In this document: positions 27,747-37,533 of the stretch, in pieces
Numbering within the stretch: the stretch's first letter is position 1
Layout: every line of letters starts with the position of its first letter
Source of the DNA: an uncultured Clostridiaceae bacterium
GTDB taxonomy: Bacteria; Bacillota; Clostridia; TANB77; CAG-508
NCBI GenBank assembly: GCA_947577025.1
Contig: CANPTO010000006.1
Location: 1 to 64,000, forward strand
DNA: 64,000 bases
Direction of reading: 5' to 3'
Made by a program: the position numbers and the translations under genes
Notes under the pieces: generated by a model
The model's input: only the letters and a program-made list of their open reading frames with translations
Databases searched by the model: none
Told to the model about the DNA's origin: nothing

Positions 27747-29532
27747 TTAATTATTATTCTGATACTCCTGTAATATCTTCGCCTTTTCTTCATCTGAAAG
27801 GCTGTTCCAGGTGTCTTCAGTTACATCAGGATTTACTTCAATCATTTGGCTATCTTCTGCATCATATGCTGAAGTACCTTCATCGAGTTCATTTCGTTTT
27901 TCCTGTGCTTCGGAAACAGGGGTAGCAAATGCAACATTATCAAATGTTACGATGTCTACTGTCCCATTTTTGTCATCTACATAAGTAATTTTTACAGTAT
28001 CACCATCACGAGTAACTGCCAGTTCTTCTGAAACCATATACGAAGCTGTGAAGATTTTCTCTTCTTCTCCTTCTACTACCAAATAATAGTAAGTTGAGCC
28101 GTCTTCTACTACATTTGAGATCCGCTGAACTTTGCCTTTATAAGTATATCCATATGCTTCATCGGAAGCTACTACATGTGTAGTACTATTTCTTGCAACT
28201 GCTTGGATATATGCTCTGTTTGCCTCAGACAAACTAGCTCCTTTGGCTGCTATACTATAATTCTCAATATTTACCATTGCATATGCTTTTAATAGCCCTT
28301 CTTGATCTTTAAGTCCCATAACATATGTAGGAATTCCATTAATATTTAATGGTAATGGCTCTGTCGATGTATAACCAAAGTCTGATACCAATCCTTCTGC
28401 CGATTTCATTGCTGCACTTTCTGTTGCACCATTTAAATATGCTATTTGTGCATATTTGTTTCGGGTATTTACCATAATGAAACCTACACTAGATTCATCT
28501 GTTCCTACACTCGTCATTCCTGTGAAATAGTAGCAATCTCCTTCTACATACACAGTTAATATAAGATCTGTTTTCTTTGTCATTTCTGTGTTTCCAAATA
28601 TAGTATTCCCAAAACCGTGTATCAGTTTTCCCCAATTGTCTATTTGGTTTTCAATAAATGCCTGTGGCTGAATAATATCTACCCAATCTGGCGTATCTTC
28701 TACTGAATACCAGCTTGTTTCACCTGTTTGTGCATCTACTACTACCACTCCAGTTGCCTCTTCGGTTCCAAATATTGTTTTATTTTCATATGTTGTTACT
28801 ACCCAATATGGACGTCCAGAGTCATTAATTTCAAATGTATACTCTGTTAATCCAACGTTTTTAAATCCTTGATTCCTTATATGGCGTGTTAAGTCATAGC
28901 TAAAATAAGCTGACTTCTGGTAACGAATATTAATCTTTTCGCCATCTAACTCTGTTATAAAATTTACTTTGTTGGGGTTTGAAGCAGAAACTGTAATATA
29001 GCCTGGTATGGTTCTATTCTTATTCCATTTGAAATATCCAGAATGCTCAAGAGGTACTACATACATAATTTCTCCATTTACCTCCTGAATTGCTGCATTT
29101 CCTAAGTATACTCTAGACCCTAAGGCAATATCTTCGCCAATCTTCTTGTCAGCTTGCTTCTTTGCCAATGCTTCGTCTACAATTGGAATTTGAGAAGTGT
29201 CTATCTGTTTTATCATTTCTGAATATTCTACTTTTTCTACTTCTCCAATTTGTTGCTGTTTTACTGTTGCATTGAATACAGAACTTCCAAAAAAGGCTCC
29301 CCCTATCCATAAAATTAGTAAAATTGCAAATCCTAAAAAGGCTATAACACCCGCTATTCCAAAGTCAGAAACCCACATGGCAATATTGGATATTAGTATA
29401 ATTACACATAAACCTATGAATAGAAAACCGCTGGCATATGCAATTGATAATGGCGGAAGCCATAAACCAATATAGTGCGCACATTAATACTACTGAAAGA
29501 ACACTTACAACTAACTTACCTACTTTTTCCAT
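27747..29532 (-). CDS. Large membrane-anchored protein, frameshift near the N-terminus
   Basis: The long open frame from 29378 lacks an RBS. A start at 29532 with AGGAGGATTTCAGA opens a frame that reaches CGG at 29428-29430. Dropping its C joins it to the long frame as ICQGFLFIGLCV, for 594 residues in all. The N-terminus then has three membrane helices. The remaining 500 residues are extracytoplasmic or cytosolic, beta-rich, with repeats resembling PepSY/YcdB-type modules (VVVDAQTGETSWYSVEDTPDWVD, FGYTYKGKV-like). I do not assign a function. Composition is more GC-rich than its neighbours. A second in-frame CGG (VQRIS, about 28122) is read normally. Confidence 0.7.
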
Positions 29533-29875
29533 TCTGAAATCCTCCTATATTGTTTGCTTGGTTTTTAAGTTACTTGTGAAATTCTATCCTCCTTTTATTA
29601 TTTTATTTAAAATAAATTTTTTAAAACATATTACTTTAAAAGTATGTCATGTTTTATGGAAACTTGCAATAGCTTTTATTGTTTTTTTGTTTTCTTAGTA
29701 GTTATTTGTTTTTTACTAATTACATATTTTAGTTAAATATCTTTATACTTTAATATTATTAGTTTTTTCAATTTTCAAAAAATTTTATTTAAAGAAAGTT
29801 CTTTTTCTGTGCTTTTATTCTTGTATACATTTTTACATTCTGGTTATCCTATTAAAAAAATCTGGAGGTGTTTTT
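29533..29875. other. AT-rich intergenic region between divergent genes
   Basis: About 340 bases separate the divergent membrane protein and coat protein genes. It is very AT-rich and should hold both promoters, but I see no convincing consensus boxes, repeat or small gene. Confidence 0.4.
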
Positions 29876-30427
29876 ATGAAATTAACTATATGTGAATTAA
29901 GTTATTTAAATGAACTAATTACTAGTTGTGTTAATACTATTACTTGTATGTCTTTATTTAAAAATCAGGTTACTAATGAAGAATTAAAAGCTTTACTTTG
30001 TAATCATTTTCCTATTCATGTGGAGGATTATAATAGAAAAGTAGAGTTTGTTAAAAATGTGGATAGTGCTTCTGGAAAACTTAATGTTCCTGAGCTTAAT
30101 ACTTCTATTTTTGCTGAAGATGTTAATAGTTCTAAACATGCTGAGCCTATTACTGTAAATACTAATGTTACTACTTTGACTGATAGGGAAATTGCTTTAT
30201 CATATTTCTTAACTTTAAAAAGAGCTGGTAAGGAATATGCTATAGCTTCTATGGAGGCTACTAACCCTACTTTACGTCAATTTTTAAAAGATGCTTATAC
30301 TATGAGTTGTAATCATTCTTATGAAGTTTATGAGTGGATGGCTAAAAATAATTATTATCCGATTATTGTTGCTACAGGTGAACAAACTGGCGATATTGCT
30401 AGTATTTATAATACTATTTCTTTGTAG
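29876..30427 (+). CDS. CotF-like spore coat protein
   Basis: The 183-residue protein carries the ferritin-like helical layout of the CotF family. Its C-terminal half contains LTDREIALSYFLTLKRAGKEYAIAS, NPTLRQFLKDAYTMSCNHSYEVYEWM and NYYP, matching the coat family's LTDRxIAxDxL ... NPxLRxxL ... H pattern. The N-terminal half is a second, more divergent helical unit. TCTGGAGGTG precedes the ATG. An R1 palindrome ends the gene. It is evidence that the organism, or a recent ancestor, forms endospores. Confidence 0.82.
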   Translation: MKLTICELSYLNELITSCVNTITCMSLFKNQVTNEELKALLCNHFPIHVEDYNRKVEFVKNVDSASGKLNVPELNTSIFAEDVNSSKHAEPITVNTNVTTLTDREIALSYFLTLKRAGKEYAIASMEATNPTLRQFLKDAYTMSCNHSYEVYEWMAKNNYYPIIVATGEQTGDIASIYNTISL

Positions 30428-30433
30428 GGTATT

Positions 30434-30487
30434 TAGAGATTTTTGGAAAGATTTGGGACGTGTTCAAAACTTTCCAAAAATCTCTAA
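30434..30487. terminator. R1 palindrome serving as terminator of the coat gene
   Basis: AGAGATTTTTGGAAAG and CTTTCCAAAAATCTCT flank the R1 core (GGGACGTGTTC), making a long hairpin seven bases after the stop codon. It belongs to the same repeat family as 4561-4671. Confidence 0.75.
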
Positions 30488-30585
30488 TTTATTATATTTG
30501 CTTGGCATTTTACATAATACATTATATACTTATAGCGTTAATATTGTAATTAATCTTTTTAAAATTTTGAGGAGGTATATTAATT

Positions 30586-31695
30586 ATGAAACGAATTCAT
30601 TCTTTTGTTCTTACAGGTGGGCCTTCTGGTGGTAAAACTTCTGGTTTGTCTATTATTGAGCAGGAACTTGGAAACCGGGGTTATTATGTTTTAGTTGTTC
30701 CTGAAACAGCAACTGAACTTATTCCTACTGGAATTAGACCTTTTGGAAATTCTTTAAGTAATTTGGATTTTCAACATGTTCTTTTGGAGAAACAATTATT
30801 TAAAGAAAAACTTTATCGTAATACTGCTAACTTGTATATTCCATCAAATGACATTGTAATTCTACATGATCGTGGTATTATTGATAATAAAAGTTATATG
30901 ACACCTGGTGAGTTTCAAACTCTTCTTTATCAGTTTGGTATGAATGAAGTCTCTGCACGAGATAGATATGATGCAGTATTTCATCTTGTTACTGCTGCTG
31001 ATGGTGCTGAAGAATTCTATACTTTAGAAAATAATGTTGCTAGAACAGAAACCCCTGAGCAGGCAAGGCAATTAGATAGAAAAGGAATTGCTAATTGGAC
31101 TGGTCACACTCATTTACGAGTTATTGATAACTCTACTGATTTTAAGAGAAAAATGTCAAGACTTATGAATGAAGTTTATTCAGCTCTTGGGGAGCCTGTT
31201 CCAATTGAAATTGAACGTAAGTATTTAGTACAAAAGCCAGATTTAAATGTTCTTTCTAAATATGTTGACATTACAACTGTAGATATTGTTCAAACATACC
31301 TTACTTCTTCAAATGGAAAAGAACGTAGAATTCGTCAGCGTGGTCAAAATGGTAACTTTTCATATTATATTACAGAAAAGCAGGAAACTTCTGGCATTGA
31401 ACGTCCAGAAGTTGAAAAGAAAATTTCTGAAAAAGACTATTTACGTTATCTTTCTCAGATTGATTCTTCTCTTAGCCCTATTGTTAAAAAACGGGCTTGC
31501 TTTGTTTACAAAGCTCAATATTTTGAACTTGACATTTTTAATTTTTCTACTGATTATGCTTTGATGGAAATTGAACTTACTGATAAGACAAGTATTGTAA
31601 ACTTGCCAACATTTATTAATATTTTAAAAGAAGTTACTGATGACCCACAATACAGAAATCATAAACTTGCTAAAACACAAGCATTTCCTGTATAA
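30586..31695 (+). CDS. AAA-type NTPase fused to a CYTH (triphosphate tunnel) domain
   Basis: Residues about 1-190 form a P-loop ATPase (VLTGGPSGGKTSGLS Walker A; VIPETATELIPTGIRP-like VVPETATELI; ILHDRGIIDNKSYM) of the AAA_28/deoxynucleoside-kinase-like type. Residues about 205-369 form a CYTH domain with EIERKYLV, KERRIRQRG, EKKISEKDY and the acidic MEIELTD. CYTH domains bind or cleave triphosphorylated compounds. The fusion suggests a nucleotide or polyphosphate kinase-phosphatase, with substrate unknown. AGGAGGTATATTAAT precedes the ATG. CGG occurs twice for Arg (GNRGYY, KKRACF). Confidence 0.85.
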   Translation: MKRIHSFVLTGGPSGGKTSGLSIIEQELGNRGYYVLVVPETATELIPTGIRPFGNSLSNLDFQHVLLEKQLFKEKLYRNTANLYIPSNDIVILHDRGIIDNKSYMTPGEFQTLLYQFGMNEVSARDRYDAVFHLVTAADGAEEFYTLENNVARTETPEQARQLDRKGIANWTGHTHLRVIDNSTDFKRKMSRLMNEVYSALGEPVPIEIERKYLVQKPDLNVLSKYVDITTVDIVQTYLTSSNGKERRIRQRGQNGNFSYYITEKQETSGIERPEVEKKISEKDYLRYLSQIDSSLSPIVKKRACFVYKAQYFELDIFNFSTDYALMEIELTDKTSIVNLPTFINILKEVTDDPQYRNHKLAKTQAFPV

Positions 31696-31710
31696 TATTA
31701 TTTGTTTTAT

Positions 31711-31754
31711 AAATACCTCCCAAAATAGTGTAATACACTTTTTGGGAGGTATTT
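31711..31754. terminator. Bidirectional terminator between CYTH gene and acpP
   Basis: AAATACCTCCCAAAA and TTTTTGGGAGGTATTT form a strong stem between convergent transcripts. Confidence 0.9.
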
Positions 31755-31797
31755 AATGAATATTTATTTTTTATTTCTTTCATATGTAATGTGAGCT

Positions 31798-32037
31798 TTA
31801 TTTGTGTTCTTGTATGTATTTAACAACATCTCCAACTGTAACTATTTTTTCTGCTTCGCTGTCTGGTATTTCTAAGTCAAATTCTTCTTCTAAGCTCATT
31901 ATTAATTCTACTATATCTAAAGAATCTGCTGATAGGTCATCTACAAATGTTGCTTCCATTGCTATACTTTCTTCACTTGTGCCTAATTGTTCTACTATTA
32001 TCTTTTTTAATTTTTCGTAAATTTCTTGTTCTGACAT
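31798..32037 (-). CDS. acpP: Acyl carrier protein
   Basis: This is a 79-residue acidic protein that carries growing acyl chains on phosphopantetheine. The attachment serine lies in [20 protein letters not shown] (about residue 39). Length and the [13 protein letters not shown] third helix are typical. The ATG at 32037 follows AAGGAGGTGAGAAAG. It is the last gene of the fatty-acid operon, 14 bases after fabI. Confidence 0.97.
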   Translation of the reverse strand: MSEQEIYEKLKKIIVEQLGTSEESIAMEATFVDDLSADSLDIVELIMSLEEEFDLEIPDSEAEKIVTVGDVVKYIQEHK

Positions 32038-32051
32038 CTTTCTCACCTCCT

Positions 32052-32825
32052 TTAAACTCCCATTATATTGTAGCCATTATCCGCATATATAACTTGACCT
32101 GTTATACTGTTTGACATATTGCTTAGTAAAAATGTTGCTACATTTCCTACTTCTGTTGTTGTTACATTTTGGTGTAATGGTGCTTTTTCTTCTACTATTG
32201 TTATTATTTTTGAAAAGTCTTTTATTCCTTTTGCTGATAGTGTTTTTATTGGTCCTGCTGATATTGCATTTACTCTGTGCCCTTCTTTTCCTAGGTTTTG
32301 GGCTAAATATCTTACACTTGTTTCTAGTGCTGCTTTTGCTACTCCCATAACATTATAGCCATCTAGCACTTTGGTTGAACCATGATATGTTAAAGTTACT
32401 AAATGTGCATTTTCGTTTAACATTTCTAATTCTTTTGCTTTTCTTGCTACTAATACAAATGAGTAACTACTAACATCTACTGCGTGGCTATATCCTTCTT
32501 TACTTGTATATATGAAATCATTATGCAAATCTTCTGTATTTGCGTGGGCTACTGCATGTACAATGCCATCTAGTTTTCCATTTTCTTCTTTTATTTTTTT
32601 GAAGGTTTCTTCTACTATTTCATCTTCTGATGCCCCATTTAGAACATAGCATTTTCTTCCTTCAAATTCTTTTGTTAATTCTTCTATTTTTTCTTTATTT
32701 TCTTCGCCCATATATGTAAATATTAGTTTTGCTCCATTTTCATAGGCTGATTTTGCTATTCCATAGGATATACTCCATTTGTTTCTTATTCCTATTATTA
32801 AAATTTGTTTATCTTTAAGTAACAT
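32052..32825 (-). CDS. fabI: Enoyl-ACP reductase FabI
   Basis: This enzyme catalyses the last, NAD(P)H-dependent reduction of the elongation cycle. The 257-residue SDR-fold protein has the atypical FabI N-terminus [16 protein letters not shown], and the catalytic [12 protein letters not shown] (Tyr-x6-Lys, about 152-160; the FabI form). It continues with [20 protein letters not shown] and ends with [16 protein letters not shown]. FabI is the triclosan-sensitive type; neither FabK nor FabL is seen in this window. AAGGAGGAGAAAA precedes the ATG. It lies between accA and acpP. Confidence 0.96.
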   Translation of the reverse strand: MLLKDKQILIIGIRNKWSISYGIAKSAYENGAKLIFTYMGEENKEKIEELTKEFEGRKCYVLNGASEDEIVEETFKKIKEENGKLDGIVHAVAHANTEDLHNDFIYTSKEGYSHAVDVSSYSFVLVARKAKELEMLNENAHLVTLTYHGSTKVLDGYNVMGVAKAALETSVRYLAQNLGKEGHRVNAISAGPIKTLSAKGIKDFSKIITIVEEKAPLHQNVTTTEVGNVATFLLSNMSNSITGQVIYADNGYNIMGV

Positions 32826-32972
32826 TTTTCTCCTCCTTATTCATTTACTAACTGACACTTTTTATGCTCATCACGTCGCTTGCTCTTTGTTTATAATTTT
32901 TATAGGCTTGAAGCACTTATAAAATATATACAAAACAAGCAAGTGGCTACTCTGATTTAAAACTGTCAAGTA
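32826..32972. other. Spacer between accA and fabI
   Basis: This 147-base gap within the fatty-acid operon contains the imperfect palindrome CAAGCAAGTGGC / TCACGTCGCTTGCTC. No gene or clear terminator is seen. Confidence 0.4.
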
Positions 32973-33787
32973 TTAAATTTGTTTAAATCCTTGTATTTTT
33001 CTAAATTTTTCGTATCTATTTTCTACTATTTCGTCTTCATTTAATTGTTTTAATGCTTTTACCTCACTTGTTATTTCTTTTCTTATGTTTTTTGTGATTT
33101 TATCAAAGTCTTCTTCTGTAATTTCTAGTGGCTCTTTTATTATTTTGTCTATTACTTTTAAGTCATATAGGTCTTTTGCGGTTAGCTTCATTTTTTCGGC
33201 TGCTTCTTTATATTTGCTTGAGTCTTTCCACAATATACTACTATAGCCTTCTGGTGATAGTATTGAGTATACTGCGTTTTCCATCATTAATACTTTATTT
33301 GCTACTCCTATTGCTAAAGCTCCTCCACTTGAGCCTTCTCCTATTACTATTGCTATTATTGGAACTTTTAGTTTTGCCATTTCAAACATTGATTTTGCTA
33401 TTGCTTCTCCGTTGCCCTCTTTCTTCTGCTTCTATTCCTGGGTATGCTCCTTTTGTGTCTATAAATGTTATTACTGGTCTTCCGAAACTTTTCTGCTTGT
33501 TTCATAAACCTTATACCTTTTCGGTAACTTTCTGGGTTTGGCATTCCAAAGTTTCTTTCTATGTTTTCTTTTGTGGTTCTTCCCTTTTGCTGGGCTATTA
33601 TTGTATAGTTTTGTTTTCCTATTGTGGCTAATCCACATATTATTGCTTTATCATCTTTGAAGTTTCTGTCTCCATGTAATTCTATGAAGTTATCGAATAT
33701 TTTTTCTATATATTCTATTGATGTTTTTCTTTTGGGATTTCTTGCTATTTCTACTTTATCCCAAGCGGATAGGGCTTTTTCTTTCAT
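32973..33787 (-). CDS. accA: Acetyl-CoA carboxylase carboxyltransferase subunit alpha, two frameshifts
   Basis: With AccD this subunit transfers CO2 from biotin to acetyl-CoA. The frame from 33787 begins [20 protein letters not shown] and carries [13 protein letters not shown]. At 33482-33484 an extra C (QAEKF-C-GGA) and at 33409-33411 another (EERGQ-C-GGA) break the frame. Removing both gives [20 protein letters not shown] and EERGQGEAIAKS, which match AccA, then [19 protein letters not shown] and [12 protein letters not shown]. The corrected length is 270 residues, normal for the short form. Both sites show the CGG signature found elsewhere in the window. No other damage is seen. Confidence 0.88.
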
Positions 33788-33886
33788 TTTTTCTCCTTTT
33801 CTTTACTTTTATGTTAATTTATGTTATAATTTTACTTATAGAAACTGTTGTTTGAAAATTCAATTCCTTAATAGGAGGTATATTTT

Positions 33887-34204
33887 ATGATTAATTCAGT
33901 TAATAATAGTTTTAATTTGGTAACAGCTTTTAATTTATTTAAGTCTTATTCTCAGAAACGGCAACACGCTAAAGCTAATTTTATTGCCGAATTAATAGGT
34001 TGCCAGATATTTGTTGGTTCTAAAAGCATTGTTACTTATGAGGTAAGAGTAACTAAACGCTATCATAAAAGAACTGTAACTGCTGTATTGGATGATATGA
34101 ATTACAAAATTGTTAGTTTTCATTATCAAAGTAATTATTCATTATCTGATAATCGGAAACATACTTACACTGCAATTACTTTTACACCTGCTGAGGGTTA
34201 TTAA
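33887..34204 (+). CDS. Hypothetical protein antisense inside the fatty-acid operon
   Basis: This is a 105-residue basic soluble protein with no family recognised. It has many Lys/Arg residues in the middle (KSYSQKRQHAKAN, RVTKRYHKRTV) and a beta-rich second half. AATAGGAGGTATATTTT precedes the ATG, and a clear terminator follows, so it is probably a real gene. It sits on the opposite strand between accA and accD, which splits the operon. CGG is used twice for Arg (QKRQ, DNRK), unlike the neighbouring acc genes. Confidence 0.7.
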   Translation: MINSVNNSFNLVTAFNLFKSYSQKRQHAKANFIAELIGCQIFVGSKSIVTYEVRVTKRYHKRTVTAVLDDMNYKIVSFHYQSNYSLSDNRKHTYTAITFTPAEGY

Positions 34205-34217
34205 CCCTTGGCTTTTT
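34190..34217 (+). terminator. Terminator of the antisense gene
   Basis: GAGGGTTATTAACCCTTGGC followed by TTTTTTTA forms a short stem with a T-run that overlaps the stop codon. Confidence 0.75.
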
Positions 34218-34279
34218 TTATTTTAATATATATGCATGCAGGAAGTGGATTGTTTTATGTATTTTTGGGTTTCCGCATT

Positions 34280-34460
34280 GGGGACAGTTCCTAATCTAGC
34301 CAGATTATTTTTGTTTGTTACTTAAAGTACTTCTCTATCTTGTTTCCGATTACGAACCGTCCCCAAAGCTACCCTCTCTTGTTTTTTCTGCACCCATTCA
34401 GGGACAGTCCTAAATAGCTACTTTTCTGCCCTCTTTTCGATTACAAACTGACCCCAACGC
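34280..34460. repeat. R2 repeat, full copy plus a degenerate copy
   Basis: The full copy (34280-34366) begins GGGGACAGTTCCTAATCTAG and ends GATTACGAACCGTCCCC, so its ends are inverted repeats. A degenerate second copy (about 34400-34457) reaches into the 3' end of accD, whose last residues (SSVGVSL) it encodes. Other full copies lie at 38040, 39483 and 40408. Confidence 0.85.
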
Positions 34461-35305
34461 TACTTGGTTTGTGCATTTTTATGAGTTGTGATATGGTATT
34501 TTTTAGGTCTTTTCTTTCTACTATTTTGTCGATGAATCCGTGTTCTAGTAGAAATTCTGCGGTTTGGAAACCTTGGGGTAGTTCTTCTCCTATTGTTTGC
34601 TTTATTACTCTTTGCCCGGCAAATCCTATCATTGCTCCTGGCTCTGCTAATATTATATCTCCTAAACTTGCAAATGAGGCTGTAACTCCTCCATAGGTTG
34701 GGTCTGTTAGTACTGATATGTATAGTAGACCTGCTTTGTCTAGCTTTGTTAGTGCTGATGTTACTTTTGCCATTTGCATTAGTGATATTATTCCTTCTTG
34801 CATTCTTGCCCCTCCTGATACTGAGAATATTATGAGTGGTAATTTTTCTTTTATTGCTTGTTCTATACTATATGTTAGTTTTTCCCCTACTACTGCTCCC
34901 ATACTTCCCATTAAAAATCCACTGTCCATTATACATATAACTGCTTTTTCTCCATTTATTTTTCCGCATTCCACAGCTTACTGCTTCATTTAGACCTGTT
35001 TTTTCTCTTAACGCTTTTAGCTTTTTTGGGTAGTCTTCTATATTTAATGGGTTTGTTGTTTCTATGTTTATATTAAATTTTTCGTATGTTCCTTTATCAA
35101 CTATTAGTTCTAGCCTTCTATCTATATGCATTCTAAAGTAATGATTACAGTTTGGGCATATATTTAGGTTGTTTCTTACTATTTCCTTATATAATATTTC
35201 TTTACAGAAATCACATTTTACCCATTTTCCTACTGGAATATCAATGTTTGTTTTTTTGTTTATAACATTTTTTGTTTCTCTTTTTTTTATTTTATCAACA
35301 ATCAT
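34441..35305 (-). CDS. accD: Acetyl-CoA carboxylase carboxyltransferase subunit beta, one frameshift
   Basis: This is the partner of AccA in malonyl-CoA formation. The N-terminal zinc ribbon is seen as [12 protein letters not shown]...CPNCNHYF (about 34-58). At 34964-34966 an extra C before GGA stops the first frame. Dropping it gives [21 protein letters not shown], in line with AccD, then [25 protein letters not shown] and [16 protein letters not shown]-like [17 protein letters not shown]. The corrected length is 287 residues. The C-terminal few residues come from a degenerate R2 repeat. The stop of AccC lies three bases before this gene's start. Confidence 0.9.
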
Positions 35306-35308
35306 AGT

Positions 35309-36658
35309 CTATTCATCCTTTTTTAATATTTGTTTTTCTATAAATGATGTATCAAAACTTCCTCTTATGAAGTCTGGGTTTCTTATTATTTCAAATAGGA
35401 AGTCTCTATTTGTTTCTATTCCATCTACTACTAGTTCTTCAAGTGCTCTTTTCATTTTACTTATTGCTTCATTTCTACTTGTTCCATGTGTTATTATTTT
35501 TGCAATCATCGAGTCATAGTTTGGTGGTATTACATAGCCACTATATATTGCTGTGTCTATCCTTACTCCATTTCCTCCTGGAAGGTTTATTTCTCCTATT
35601 TTTCCTGGGCTTGGCATAAAGTTTTTAGCTGGATTTTCGGCATTTATTCTACATTCTATTACGTGTCCTCTAAATTCAATTTCTTTTTGCTTATATTTTA
35701 GTTTTTCTCCTGCTGCTATTCTTATTTGTTCTTTTACTAGGTCTATTCCTGTCCTTTCTTCTGTTATTGGGTGTTCTACTTGTATTCTTGTATTCATTTC
35801 CATGAAGTAGAAGTCTTTGTTAATGTCTACTAAAAATTCTACTGTTCCAAGGCTTGTGTAGCCTGCTGCTTTTGCAGCTTTTATTGCAGCTTGCCCCATT
35901 TTGTTTCTTAATTTTTCATCTACTACACTTGATGGTGTTTCTTCTATTATTTTTTGATGATTTCTTTGTATTGTACAGTCTCTTTCTCCTAAATGTACAA
36001 CATTTCCATATTCATCTGCCATTATTTGAATTTCTACGTGCCTTGGGTTTCTTATGTACTTTTCTATGTATATTTCATCATCATTAAAAGAGTTTTTGGC
36101 TTCTTGCTTTACTATGTTGTAACTCATTTCCATTTCTTTTTCGTTATTTACAACTCTAATACCTTTTCCGCCTCCACCTGCTGATGCTTTTAGCATAACT
36201 GGGTAACCTATTTTTTCGGCAATTTTTAGTGCTTCTTTTAAGCCTGTAATGCTTCCTTCTGAGCCTGGTATTACTGGTACATCTTCTTTTTTCATTAGTT
36301 CTTTACTGTTTGATTTATTTCCTAATAGGTTTATGACCCTAGATGTTGGTCCAATAAATTTTATATTTGATTCTTCACAGATTTTTGCAAAGTTTGCATT
36401 TTCTGATAAGAAACCAAAGCCTGGGTGAATACTGTCTGCTTTTGTTATTCTTGCGGCTTCTATTATGTTTTTTATGTTTAAGTAACTTTGCTTTGGGTTT
36501 GCTGGCCCTATGCATATTGCTTCATCTGCTAGCTTTGTATGTAGAGCATTTTTGTCTATTTCGGAATATACTGCTACTGTTTTTATGTTCATTTCTTTAC
36601 ATGCTCTTATAATACGAACTGCAATTTCTCCACGATTTGCAATTAGAATTTTGTTCAA
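35309..36658 (-). CDS. accC: Biotin carboxylase subunit of acetyl-CoA carboxylase
   Basis: This subunit carboxylates the biotin of AccB using ATP and bicarbonate. The 449-residue product is intact: ILIANRGEIAVRIIRACKEM at the start, HPGFGFLSENANFA, the ATP-grasp loop KASAGGGGKGIRVV (about 159-172), VHLGERDCTIQRNHQK, and EMNTRIQVEHPITEE (about 288-302) with the active-site Glu, Asn and Arg. Length is standard. It overlaps nothing but is tightly spaced before accD. Confidence 0.97.
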   Translation of the reverse strand: MNKILIANRGEIAVRIIRACKEMNIKTVAVYSEIDKNALHTKLADEAICIGPANPKQSYLNIKNIIEAARITKADSIHPGFGFLSENANFAKICEESNIKFIGPTSRVINLLGNKSNSKELMKKEDVPVIPGSEGSITGLKEALKIAEKIGYPVMLKASAGGGGKGIRVVNNEKEMEMSYNIVKQEAKNSFNDDEIYIEKYIRNPRHVEIQIMADEYGNVVHLGERDCTIQRNHQKIIEETPSSVVDEKLRNKMGQAAIKAAKAAGYTSLGTVEFLVDINKDFYFMEMNTRIQVEHPITEERTGIDLVKEQIRIAAGEKLKYKQKEIEFRGHVIECRINAENPAKNFMPSPGKIGEINLPGGNGVRIDTAIYSGYVIPPNYDSMIAKIITHGTSRNEAISKMKRALEELVVDGIETNRDFLFEIIRNPDFIRGSFDTSFIEKQILKKDE

Positions 36659-36753
36659 TTTTTTTCACTTCCTTTTATCAATTATTTTAGTTTACTTTTT
36701 GAGTAGTAAAAATTAATTTCAAATGTAGGGGGCGTGGAAAATCCACTTTTGTT

Positions 36754-37179
36754 CTATCCGATAACAGCAAATGTAAATTCTCCTTTAGCTGCTAGTTTTC
36801 CATCTACTGTTGCTATTCCTTCTCCTATTCCTATTGGACCTTTTCTTTTTATTATTTTTACTTCTAGTTTTAGGGTATCTCCTGGAACTACTTGTTTTTT
36901 GAATTTCATTTTATCTATTCCACCAAATAGTGCATTTTTTCCTTTGTTTTCTTCCATTCCTAAAATACTAACTGCTCCTGTTTGTGCCAAGCTTTCTGCT
37001 ATTAATACTCCTGGCATTATTGGGTTTCCTGGGAAGTGACCTTTGAAATACCATTCTTCTTCTTTTACGTATTTATATGCTATACAGCTTTCCCCTGGTA
37101 TGCATTCTTCCACTTCGTCTATCATTAGGAATGGTTCTCTTTGGGGAATTATTTGTTTTATTTGTTCTTTATTTAACAT
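36754..37179 (-). CDS. fabZ: 3-hydroxyacyl-ACP dehydratase FabZ
   Basis: This enzyme dehydrates 3-hydroxyacyl-ACP in the elongation cycle. The 141-residue hot-dog-fold protein begins with IKQIIPQREPFLMIDEV and has the catalytic HFPGNPIMPGVLIAESLAQ (His about 48, Glu about 62). The end KLAAKGEFTFAVIG is typical. AAGGAAACAAAAA precedes the ATG. It lies between accB and accC, as in many Firmicute operons. Confidence 0.96.
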   Translation of the reverse strand: MLNKEQIKQIIPQREPFLMIDEVEECIPGESCIAYKYVKEEEWYFKGHFPGNPIMPGVLIAESLAQTGAVSILGMEENKGKNALFGGIDKMKFKKQVVPGDTLKLEVKIIKRKGPIGIGEGIATVDGKLAAKGEFTFAVIG

Positions 37180-37199
37180 TTTTTGTTTCCTTTCTTTAA

Positions 37200-37372
37200 T
37201 GGAGGTTGGAAGTTGGAAATTTACTATTTCAGCCTTTATCTCTACACTAGCGCGAAGTAAGTAATATATTTTATTTTTGTAATGAAGTCTTAGGCAGCCC
37301 GCAGATCGCGGTCTTGGAGGGCGAAATGGAGAAAATAAAATATATTACTTGCTGGGAGCGGACTTTAATAGT
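37200..37372. repeat. R3 repeat with terminal inverted arms
   Basis: AAGTAATATATTTTATTTT (from about 37258) is the reverse complement of AAAATAAAATATATTACTT (ending about 37350), enclosing a GC-richer core with GCAGCCCGCAGATCGCGG. The flanks GGAGGTTGGAAGTTGGAA and CTGGGAGCGGA recur at about 2095-2170. It lies in the accB-fabZ gap of 354 bases, in which no gene is seen. Confidence 0.75.
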
Positions 37373-37533
37373 GTTACTGTAAATTGTATTAAATACTCTC
37401 CATTATCTTTTTTATATTTTATTGTTTACTTTCTGTTAACTTTATGATATAATATCATCAACTTTAATAGCTAAGTGCTATTTTAAACTTGTTTTCAGTT
37501 GTGTAATACAGCAGGAAGTAGCTTATCGTACTT

